From: Actinomortierella ambigua
Lineage: Eukaryota > Mortierellomycota > Mortierellomycetes > Mortierellales > Mortierellaceae
Direction: 5' to 3'
Assembly (NCBI GenBank): GCA_016098155.1
Contig: JAAAJB010000699.1
Span: 1 to 16,724, forward strand
DNA length: 16,724 nt
The notes beneath the pieces are model-generated. The model made no database searches, was not told the origin of the DNA, and saw nothing but the letters and a program-made list of their open reading frames with translations. The first letter of the stretch is position 1. Each line of letters opens with the position of its first letter. Below, one piece after another: positions 8,766 to 16,724 of the stretch. The position numbers and the translations under genes were made by a program.

Positions 8766-8992
8766 AGCCTTCCGTCATACTGCAATGACCTAACTTTCGC
8801 AGGCACGAAAGCAGAATAAAGTTGACCATGACGCATGTGGTCTCTTTTCCATCGGAACACCTGTTTCTTTCAAAAATAAAAAAGTGGCCTTCTACCTCAA
8901 TGTCTATCCAAACGAAAAAAAGAAGGGCTTTTTTTTTGGTGAATAAAATACGAATAAGATTAAATAACTAGGAAAGAGAAGCCTACTCAACA

Positions 8993-11741
8993 CTAAGGCT
9001 TCCAATGATTATCGGCAATCAGCTCCCAAAACTTTTCATGGTGTCGCGCCGTCTCGGGTGTGTAATCCAGATGGAAATCGGCCTTGTACAGGCTCGGATG
9101 GTACTCGATCGGCACCGGATCGTTCTCCTGAAAGAACTCCATCACAGGGACTCGATAAATACCTCGGTAAAGCATCCGCCGCATCGGCGCATCCACCCCG
9201 AGCGACTCAAAATCATTCAACAGATCGTCCAGTCCATAGACCGACGCCCCCGCAAATGAAAACAACGACAAGTCTTCCTTGGCCCGCCCTCCGATCGCAT
9301 AAGAGGCTACCCCATGTCGATTCTTGAGCCGGTTCAGCGACATGCCACAGGCCGACCCACAGGCACCGTCCGTCAGCAGGACCATGTCCTGTGGGTGATG
9401 CTGCCAGGGCATGCCGAGCTCAAACTTGCCCAGATCATGGTTCATCAGCACACGTGGTGTATAGCCGAGCGGGGACCGAACCCGTCGCTCGATGCGGTCG
9501 TCCATGAAGAAATTCGTATCGAGCGGCTGGCCCGTGACCGGATCCGAGAAGGCGTTGGGGCAATAGTAACCGTCGTATTGATCGTCGAGCAGGTCCCGAT
9601 CCGCCAACGCCTTGATACTCATCGACGACCGCATGTCCGACTCGTACACGGAGGTCCGGGTCTCGTTGGGAAACATCCAGTCGACCAGGTCGTACGCGAA
9701 ATTCACGTACCCACCGCCATTCGCCGTCAGGTCCAGCACGACCTTTTGGACTCCACGTTGGTGCAGTTGCTCAAAGCCTTCGATCAGGTGCTTCGTCGCT
9801 GTCTTTTGGTCGACCATGTGGCTCGGGATCACCACCACTCCAATCTCGGGACGCTTCACTAGCTGGAAGAATCCTGACGAGGTCCCGTTGAAAATCAGAC
9901 GCGCCGCACGCTCATTCGGAGATGGAATTGCGGGCAGTTGGCGCCGTTCGATCACTGTTGCCCGTCCTTGGCGGGCCATGGATTGCGCATAGTAGTGGCC
10001 CTGCAGGTCCGATACTGATCTCCTCGATGGCTTCTGGGGGGTTGCCATTCGTTTGGTATGTTTGTTGTTGTCGTTGATACTGGAGGTGGTGACGGAGGAG
10101 GAAGAGGAGGAGGCGACGGTGGTATTTGGTTGTGTGTCGTCGCTGTCATTATTATTGGGGTGAAAAAGATCATCCACAAGCTCTTCAATTTCCTCCACCT
10201 CCTTGTCAAAGATGTCCTTCCATTTTTCTAGTAATGTCTTTTCATCCTCTTCCTTGACATCATCCTTATTCTCGCCGCCATTGTCGCCGTCGCTTTCTCC
10301 GTCATCCTGTTCTTGCTGCTGTTCCTGCTGTTTTGGTGGTTCCTCGTCGACAGTCTTGCCAGGCTCAGGAGGCAGTACAAGGCAGTTGGCTTGGATAAAC
10401 GATGGTGTATCCTCAAAGCTCTTCCACGAGACTAGCCGGTAAATCGACCAAGGAATCGACAGAGTCTCCACGCCTTCTTCTTCCTCCTCCTCCTCCTCTT
10501 CCTCGTCTTCCTCCTGCTGCTTCTGTTGCTTCTCCTGCTCGTCCTCGACCTCCTGTGCCAAACGGCCGTCGCCACGTTTATGGATGAGGTTAGGAGCTGC
10601 CTTTCCACCACCACCACCGGCCTTCATATCACACCGGACCTTGAAAACGACCTTTTCCCGTTCCGGTAGTGCAGTCCTGGTGGTGAATTGGCCTGAATAG
10701 TAGACCCAGTCCATCTTCTGAGTGTTGAAGATGAGCTGCGACAGGGCCTTGTTGAGCCGCACGCCGGCATCCTTGGAGAACCCAAAGTGAGCATCAATCC
10801 ATTTTTGAATGTGCAGCAATGCATCCTCGCCGTCGATAGTCAACACCGTGCAATCCTGATAGGGGTGGCCCACAAGTGAATGGTTGTCGTTGAGGATCTT
10901 GATTGTTTGCACACCGTCGATCACTGGGGCGTACAAATCGAATGGCTGAATATAGAGATAATGCTGGTAGCACTCCGCTATTTTGGGGAAGGCAAGGGGG
11001 TGGTGGTGGTTGTGGTGGTGTGGAAGAGAGTGAGAGAGAAAGCGAAGGAAAACAATTAGGAGCATGCTCATCATCAAAAATAAAATACAAAATCCCACTG
11101 GCGACATAAAGTGAGAGGAGGAATGAACCACAACAAACAAAAGACGTACGCATATAGTTGGCATGGGCATCGTTCAGCTTGTTCACGACCAAATCCACCT
11201 GTCGATGAAACTCAAAGTCGTTGGCATACGTGCGCTGGCCCAACAGGCGTAGCTCCGCAAGGATATCGACCGGTGGGTTGGTGAATGGTTTCTTTTGCTG
11301 CGGTTGCTGGGCCGAGTCCACAAAGATGTAAAAGTCCTTGTAAAACGTGTACAGCGTCGTCAGGATTGAATTTGCCTCTGTTGCATTGTAAGGGATGTTC
11401 TCAAAACAGGTCCGCACCAGGTCATAGGTGATTTGCGGCTCCAGCGCCTTTGACAGCGCCGTGCATGGATCTGTCCCACCGGCGTTATCCTGCTGGCCCC
11501 CTCCTCCTCCTCCACCGCCTTGTCCTGTTCCGGGCAGTGGTGATGGGACTGGATCCTGCCGTTTGATAGGCTGTACGGGCAGGTACCGAGCATCGTGAAC
11601 AGGAGCTGCCTGCGCAGTGTTGAGTGACAAGATTGCAGCTGCCGCAACGAGCAGGGCTGTAATGCAACGCCTGTGTTTCCGCCGTTTGCCACCCCGCCTG
11701 TCACTCGGTTGATCCTGACAACGACTCGGCCGTTCCTGCAT
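8993..11741 (-). CDS. Secreted S41-family serine peptidase (CPAF-like)
   Basis: Two exons, 11741-11150 and 10977-8993, encode 858 aa. The 172-base intron (GTACGT to ATAG, phase 1) joins NDAHANYM to PECYQHYLYIQPFDLYAPV. A basic N-region and the helix ITALLVAAAAILSL with AQA/AP near 45 form a signal sequence; Lys60-Arg61 is a possible Kex2 processing site, followed by a Gly run. The catalytic half carries VVIPSHMV, KVVLDLTANGGGYVNFAYDLV and TDGACGSACGMSLNRL, where Ser739 in CGSAC is the likely nucleophile, as in fungal S41 peptidases related to the chlamydial CPAF type. His193 in DAHANY, at the very end of exon 1, is the likely partner by analogy with CPAF. Between the halves lie a Gly run (about 317-321), a Glu/Gln block (340-366) and an acidic Asn/Ser-rich stretch (408-510), probably disordered. 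Many family members lack such inserts. The substrate is unknown; an extracellular or wall-associated proteolytic role is inferred from the signal peptide. Confidence 0.92.
10040..10345 (-). repeat. Acidic low-complexity coding insert
   Basis: This segment of the S41 gene encodes Gln/Glu/Asp-rich then Asn/Ser/Thr-rich sequence (about residues 408-510). A GAG/GAA-rich run at 10471-10520 encodes the earlier Glu block. Such codon runs usually arise by replication slippage. Confidence 0.7.
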
Positions 11742-12926
11742 GGTTTTGTTGTGCTTGCCTCGTTTCCTTTCTTTCTCCTGTCAATCTGCGGTGTTGAAGA
11801 GAACTGAGAACAACCTTGGCGAGAGAGAGAGAGAGAGGCGAGGGGGGTCAGGGGTATATGTGGATGTGGAAGGTTGAGAGAGAGAGAGGAAGGAAAAGAA
11901 AAGAGAAAGAAGAAGGGACGAATAGAATCGAGGAGCTAGCTCTCTTTTCTTTATTGGTCGACTCCAAGAGCAATGCACCGCCCCCAAAATCCCAACGGCA
12001 GTAAAGGAGGTATCTGCAATAAATATTGCCGCAAGGGGGTAAGGCAGGGGTCGAGGATGAGCAATACAATAGATGATGTGTGGGCATTCAACTCTCCATC
12101 TTGAATGCAGATGAATAGTCATTGCTGCTCTCCTTCTGGAGGAATGATTCTCCCGCGGGACCGCGGGGATAAAGTTGCGCATCCACAATTTTCTCGATCA
12201 AATAATGGACTGCATAGGTAGCCATCAGGCGTCAAGATCGGATACGACGATGGCCCATGCACTACTGGATGAGCGTCTTGTGTGATGAAACAACCGGTAA
12301 GCTCAACAGCGGCGGTTAGTATCTCCATCAAGCTACAAGCCTTTGGTTTGTGCTCTGTTCCACCTCTCATACACCCTCTGCCTCCTAAAGTTCGGTTAAA
12401 ACTTGGAAGTAGACTAACAAACAAGTTCACCGCCGTGCACATCTTGTTTCTCAACAGGGACGATGAAGTACCACAAAAAATACATCTTGTATCTCTAACT
12501 GGGACTCACCCTCAGTAAAATTCGTACCAAGCTGGCTGTGAAGAGAGATGTACAATGGTACTTAAATCACCTCGCGATTGCGGACCAAAAGTACACGCCA
12601 ACCCAATGGAGGAGAGGAGGCTCGACGTTGATCGAAAAAGATAGTAATGCGTTTTTGACAGGAGGGAGGACGAAGTTGGACAAGATATTTGTGCCTTTCA
12701 ATTGGTTTTTTGCGCGCCAACTTTTTACTCACGTCGCCTCCATTGAAAACACAAGGTAGGATGGTCCAGTGTGATGTTGTTATACGATTTACACAATGGG
12801 GATCGATGGGCACCTCTCTGACTCAAACATTACAACAAATAGGGCCGACCGTTTCTATCTTGGTTCTGGTGGACTAGGCTTTCTGAAGCTTATATTACGA
12901 GTTATTACTATCTCAATGTTTCTTCT
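11742..12926. other. Intergenic, S41 promoter side, short frames only
   Basis: The first 400 bases are GA-rich on the plus strand (11821-11838 is a clean GA repeat), consistent with a CT-rich leader for the S41 gene. A CCAAT on the minus strand near 11953 is a possible promoter element, but no TATA box is obvious. Further right, frames on both strands look partly coding: minus 12454-12119 (HPVVHGPSSYPILTPDGYLC) overlaps plus 12282-12518, so at most one is real. I could not assemble either into a gene. Confidence 0.4.
12499..12759 (+). other. Coding-like open frame, unknown
   Basis: The plus frame reads KIRTKLAVKRDVQWYLNHLA and DKIFVPFNWFFARQLF before stopping at the TAG of AGGTAGGATG. A CTAAC branch-like site followed by CTCAG at 12494-12514 could be a 3' splice site opening an exon. 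No upstream donor gives a consistent phase, and no start codon is present near its beginning (only a GTG at 12538). It may be an exon of an unresolved gene or a relic. I do not recognise the family. Confidence 0.25.
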
Positions 12927-13195
12927 TTACTTTGCGTGCATCTCAATACACTGACTAAACTGACCATACTTGTCCATTTGACCAATACATATCTTGGTAG
13001 TGGTGGAGGGATTTGGTTTAATATCGACGCCGTTCTTAATGTCCACGGTAAAGTCCCAGACGCCGATGGATGCCGCCTTGCGACCGTTTGAAGCTGAAAG
13101 CATAAAAATACAGCATTGAGACACGACCATTTGCAACTCAAAAATCCCTCTCGCCAGCGACCCTTTTACCCTCTTCCGGTGCGATTCATACATGG
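12927..13195 (-). CDS. Small ORF of unknown function
   Basis: ATG at 13195 opens an uninterrupted 88-aa frame ending at the TAA at 12929-12927. The C-terminal part is protein-like (IGVWDFTVDIKNGVDIKPN, ICIGQMDKYGQFSQCIEM). The N-terminal third is not, and TTTATGCTTTCAG just before it (ending 13094) looks like a 3' splice site. The real gene may therefore consist of a last exon 13093-12927 (entered in phase 1) plus an unidentified 5' exon. The GTAAAA at 13176 would give the wrong phase with this ATG. There are no clear membrane segments and no recognised domain. It starts only 61 bases beyond the RTC5 stop on the same strand, so its promoter would have to overlap the RTC5 3' end. Confidence 0.4.
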
Positions 13196-13227
13196 CTAAG
13201 CTAGTCACTCACTCAAAGTTCTGCCAA

Positions 13228-13238
13228 CTTTATATATA
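13228..13238 (-). promoter_or_regulatory. TATATATAAAG: TATA box or 3'-end element
   Basis: On the minus strand TATATATAAAG lies 18 to 28 bases after the RTC5 stop and 33 to 43 bases before the ATG of the small ORF. It could be the TATA box of the small ORF, though the leader would then be very short, or the UAUAUA-type efficiency element used in yeast 3'-end formation for RTC5. Sequence alone does not decide. Confidence 0.4.
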
Positions 13239-13255
13239 TTTATGCCAAGTTAAAT

Positions 13256-16200
13256 CTAGACTGCAGTGCTCTTGCGGCGAGCATGTCGATGTCCTCGGTC
13301 AGGTTCCAACACACCGGCCATTTCCTAATGTGTAGTTTGATAGAGCCATTTTTTGAAAGTAAAAAAAGAAAAAGAAAAAAAATCAAATACATGAGTCCCA
13401 AGCCGGTGCTGCACTATGCGCCACATAGGCACAAAAGCCACAAACACAGCCAACTTACCAAAAGATCACGGTCAATATCCTGCTCGCCATCCTTGCCTCG
13501 TATATGGATCGAAGCCCGTCGATTCGCCTCCCGCTGCTCAAACTCCCACTCCTTCTGCTGGCGCTCCTTGGCCTCCTTACCGCCCAGCCCCCACACCTCA
13601 CAATCGATAATCTCAAACTCGACCTCGAACCCGGCCCGTCGCTGGCCCGCTGCCGAGTTCATGTACACGTTCCCGCCCGACGCATAGTCCTGCTGGAACG
13701 TCCCGTACCGCAGATTGTCGTCGATAAACAACATGCAGCTCTCTGTATCTTGCCCGCCAAACCCAATCCCGACTTGCTTCACAAAATGGACATAGTGCTT
13801 GCGTGCTGTTGTTGTTGTTGTCGCTGTTCCTGCGAGTCTTCCATTTTGTACACCACCACTACCACCAATACCACCACCACCACCACTGGATAATGGAGAC
13901 GACCCACCAAATGGGTACGCCCTTCTATCCGGTGGACTGGAATGACTCGCCGTGTTATTTGTTGTAGAACCACTACCACTACCACCACCGCCACTACCAC
14001 CAACACCACCACCACCAGATCCTCCTCTTCCACCGCCGCCTCCTCCTCCACCTCCTCCTACAGTGGGCTTACGCGCCGGAAAGACCTCAAAATCGGGCGA
14101 GAGCTCAAACAGCATACATGCGTCGTTGCCCCACCCGCTCTTGGATACCTTCCACGTCTCCGTCACATACGCGCCGAGCACCATTCTGTGCTTTGCTGGT
14201 CTTGGAGGAGTGGATGGTGGTGGAGGACAGGTCTTGGCAGAGTGCCCTGAAGTGGAGGCGTCTGGTTCCATCACCGCCGCCGCCGCCGCCGTGACTGTTA
14301 CGCTTGGCGTGGTGGTAACGTCGGATGGAGAACCAGGGGGAGACAGAGTAGTTTCCTCCGCAAGGGTTCCCGTTAGATCTTGGCCTTCCACAAGCACCCG
14401 AGGCGGTGGTGGTGGTGGTGGGTGCGAGCGCAAGCTGCTGTTGCTGGCCGTACGAGCACGATCCATGGATGTCCGACGGGTGTCGACCCCCCACGTTCCC
14501 GCATTGCCAAAGGGTGGAGACGCGGTCGGGCCGCCACCGCCGCCACCACCGCTGCCGCCGCCGCCGCCGTTACCACTGCTGTGGCCAATGAGAGTACCGG
14601 TGCTGACGGAATGTCGATGACGGGCCGACATGTTTTCAAACGAGATGGAGGTGCGTCGTGCCAAGTTGTGATGGCTGTGATGATGTTGATGGTGGCTCGT
14701 CGGAGGGGAAGAAAGGGTACCATTGCCACCACGACCGGTTCTGTTATTGTCGCCGTGAAGGGACAGTGTCGAATCCGAGATACGTTCGACAAGGAGGAGG
14801 AGCAATGTCGGAGCAGGGTACTTGCAGACGTGCACCTCAAACTGGTTCATGCTGAAACCATGCTGGTTGCCTGAATACAGACAGGTCATTGGCGTTGAGC
14901 GCTTCAAGTGCTTCAGTGGGACAAACGTCGAGAGGGCCGCCAACGAGGTCGAGGTCAAAATGTCGGAGAACGAGATACCCAGGGTGGCTACAGGGACATC
15001 AAGCGATGATTCAGGAAACAATGGCTTGTTCTTCTTTTCCTGCTTGACTACCGAGTCCGGCGTGAGATGTGGTGCTGTTGACGTAGTGGTGGTGGCGTTT
15101 TGGACCATCGTGTCTCCAATCAAGAAGAGGTTGTAAAAGAAAGGGCTCAGGATCTCAAAGGTGTTCGTCATGTTGCGGTTGACGTAGTGGGAGAAGGTGT
15201 CGTAATCAATTGCCTCGGTGGTCAGGTCCACGGGGTCATGAATATTAGCGTCCTTGCGGCTGTAGATGATCATGTCATGTACTCGTCTTCTAGCTTGCTC
15301 CAAAAATGATGCCATAGAGGCACCGAACGGCTTTGAGGACGGAGAGGAGGGTGGCATGGATTCTTGGGTTGCCGTCTGGATCAGCCACAGGACTGCGGCA
15401 AAGACATGGACAATGTCGATGGCCTTGACTTTTGGGCCAGTACTCGTGAACAAGTCGTCCTCGGGATCCCATTCAAAGTTTTCATGCAGAGTCAAATCGC
15501 GCAGTGAATCCTCCATGGTTTTGGAGCGATGCAGTGAGCCCCCGCCTTCGCTGTTGCTGCCGTTGTTATTGTGATCGTTGGTCCTGTCTGTGCTGGCTCT
15601 GACTGTGTCGGCGGAGGATGACCCATCATGCGTAGCTTGATGGTTGTTTGACTCTGGTGACTGTGGCTGGGAAGGGAGAGGGACTTGAGCAAACGACTCA
15701 AAGATAGCTCGGGTGGGGTGAATATGGATAGACTTGTCGGGCAACTTGTGGCAGTAAAAGGCGAGGGGCTTGAGCAGGTCGCGAATGCCCAGTGCTACTG
15801 TTTGCGGGGAGGAGGGCCCTTGGTGGTCTGGGTAGATGGAAAGGTTATGGAAAGAGCGGAAAAACAGCTTTGCTGCGTCGCATCCGTCGGTGGGGATCCG
15901 CAAGAGGTCCTTTGGCGAGAGAAAAGAAAGGGGCCGAGCAAGAGGCAGAGAGTTGAGAAACCTTGACAAGGACAATTGACTGCAGGGTGCGTGTGCGGGG
16001 GGGAAGGGGTGGGTAGGGGTGTATGCAGACCACTTGTGGTCGATCTTTTTCATCTGCAGCTTGCATTTGATGTGTGGGAATATAAAGATAAATGAAGTAA
16101 ACCACATACGATAAAGGCACTCTCGTCAAGCGTGAACGGTCTACGATTGTCCTGTGTTTTGTCATGGTCTCCGGTAGCAGCAGCGGTGGTGGTTTTGCTC

Positions 16201-16391
16201 TTGACGCGTTCATGCTGGACCTGTTGAAGCACTTGGCGCAGAGAGTACCGCTCCAGTTCGGTAAACTTGGCCGTGACACTCTTGAGCAGGGCGGTGCTTT
16301 CGATAGAGAGGTGCTGCTGACCTGCAGTACGAAGGTCGTCCTGTCCAGCGAGGCCGCTATTGTCGGCTACTTTGGATACTAGAGACCCCAT
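13256..16391 (-). CDS. RTC5: RTC5-like TLDc-domain protein, N-myristoylated
   Basis: Exons 16391-16110, 15909-13459 and 13324-13256 encode 933 aa. Both introns are phase 0: 200 bases (GTATGT to AAAG) and 134 bases (GTAAGT to TTAG). The last exon supplies EMAGVLEPD after DIDRDLL, so the plain open frame would end in a false tail. The protein starts MGSLVSK, a good N-myristoylation signal (Gly2, Ser6), as in yeast Rtc5 and human mEAK7. The N-terminal helical region includes FTLDESAFI/DLLRIPTDG. The TLDc domain comes in three pieces: about 400-473 (TCLYSGNQHGFSMNQFEVHV), 668-710 (VLGAYVTETWKVSKSGWGND) and 797-868 (VHFVKQVGIGFGGQDTESCM, then GFEVEFEIIDCEVWGL). The first gap (about 195 aa) is rich in His, Ser, Gly and Pro; the second (about 85 aa) is Gly/Ser-rich with runs of ten Gly. 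Yeast Rtc5 sits on the vacuole and promotes V-ATPase disassembly; the same role here is inference. Confidence 0.93.
13830..14065 (-). repeat. Gly-codon repeats in the second TLDc insert
   Basis: GGT/GGA/GGC-type repeats (seen as CCA/CCT/CCG on the plus strand) encode long Gly/Ser stretches. Similar Gly runs lie at 14531-14573 and Pro/Ala runs near 14275-14290 and 14401-14420 in the first insert. They are in frame within the RTC5-like gene. Confidence 0.75.
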
Positions 16392-16724
16392 GTTATGTTG
16401 CTAGTTTTGGACTCGGAAAAACGTCAAAGTATGCGCGTGTGCTCTTCCTGGAGGGTAGCGAAATAGCTGTGGAGAGACGGGTAAGAGGGTGAAATGGTGT
16501 GATGGAGATAGTGAGAGAAAGTGAAGGATAGCAGGAGAAAGTGAGAGAGAGTGAGAATGTGCGTGAGAGAGAGAGAGAGTGGGGAATGAAAGAAGCAATG
16601 GAATGAGTAAGGCTGTCCATGCAGGTGGAAATGAAAGTAAGAGAAACAAGAACCTTTTTTTTTTTCTATTGTATCGGTATCCTGTGGGATTGCCCCCCTT
16701 TTGCCCTCTTTTGGGCACATCGAA
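16392..16724. other. Upstream flank of the RTC5-like gene
   Basis: On the minus strand this is strongly pyrimidine-rich, with a (CT)n run at 16567-16580 and a poly(A) stretch (poly-T on plus, 16655-16665). That fits a fungal promoter and leader lacking a TATA box. Overlapping minus frames here are simple Ser/Leu/Pro repeats and not genes. Confidence 0.45.

Larger units (their letters stand above)
7011..8992. other. Long intergenic region, CT/GA-rich
   Basis: This separates the membrane-protein gene from the 3' end of the S41 gene. Up to about 7195 the plus strand is purine-rich (GA repeats), as expected for the promoter and leader of the minus-strand gene. From about 7196 to 8070 the plus strand becomes pyrimidine-rich, with (TTG)n, (CT)n and several CAG acceptor-like sites (near 7269, 7394, 7589, 7819 and 7920). 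From 8080 to 8990 only short frames occur. The 304-codon plus frame through 7160-8074 is simple repeat and not a credible protein. A CT repeat lies at about 8364-8381. Confidence 0.45.

Noticed and set aside
13414..13458. Tail after DIDRDLL in the unspliced RTC5 frame
   Set aside because: It begins exactly at a GTAAGT donor; the exon at 13324-13256 supplies a C-terminus that fits the family better.

Overview
The window looks like nuclear DNA of a filamentous fungus, most likely an early-diverging one (Mucoromycota, perhaps Mortierella-like). The evidence is short spliceosomal introns of 134 to 502 bases with GT..AG ends, pyrimidine-rich leaders and introns, many microsatellites, a secreted fungal-type S41 peptidase, an RTC5/TLDc protein and a hAT transposon relic. 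The lineage is inferred from gene content only.

Four protein genes are well supported, all on the minus strand. (1) 772-1302: an intronless secreted NlpC/P60 cysteine hydrolase. (2) 4668-7010: a three-exon polytopic membrane protein of 565 aa, family not recognised. (3) 8993-11741: a two-exon secreted S41 serine peptidase of 858 aa with a long acidic insert. (4) 13256-16391: a three-exon, N-myristoylated RTC5-type TLDc protein of 933 aa, whose TLDc domain is interrupted by two low-complexity blocks. Introns were placed by hand; in all three spliced genes the phases join without breaking frame.

Weaker candidates are a small plus-strand gene at 2086-2667 (TATA box, one or two introns, AATAAA), a small minus-strand ORF at 12927-13195 just below RTC5, and short coding-like frames at 3629-3850, 8523-8765 and 12499-12759.

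The 2.8-3.9 kb region is the repeat-rich part. It holds two copies of a hAT transposase fragment facing away from each other as an imperfect inverted duplication (about 2860-3025 and 3065-3225), and a 17-bp-arm hairpin at 3838-3893. The other gene-poor stretches (1-770, 1391-2021, 3240-4667, 7011-8992, 11742-12926, 16392-16724) are intergenic DNA rich in homopolymers and CT/GA tracts.

No operon-like logic is expected in a fungus. Two products are probably secreted (NlpC/P60, S41) and two are probably endomembrane or vacuole associated (the multi-pass protein with a dileucine-type signal, and RTC5). No CRISPR array, tRNA or rRNA was seen.
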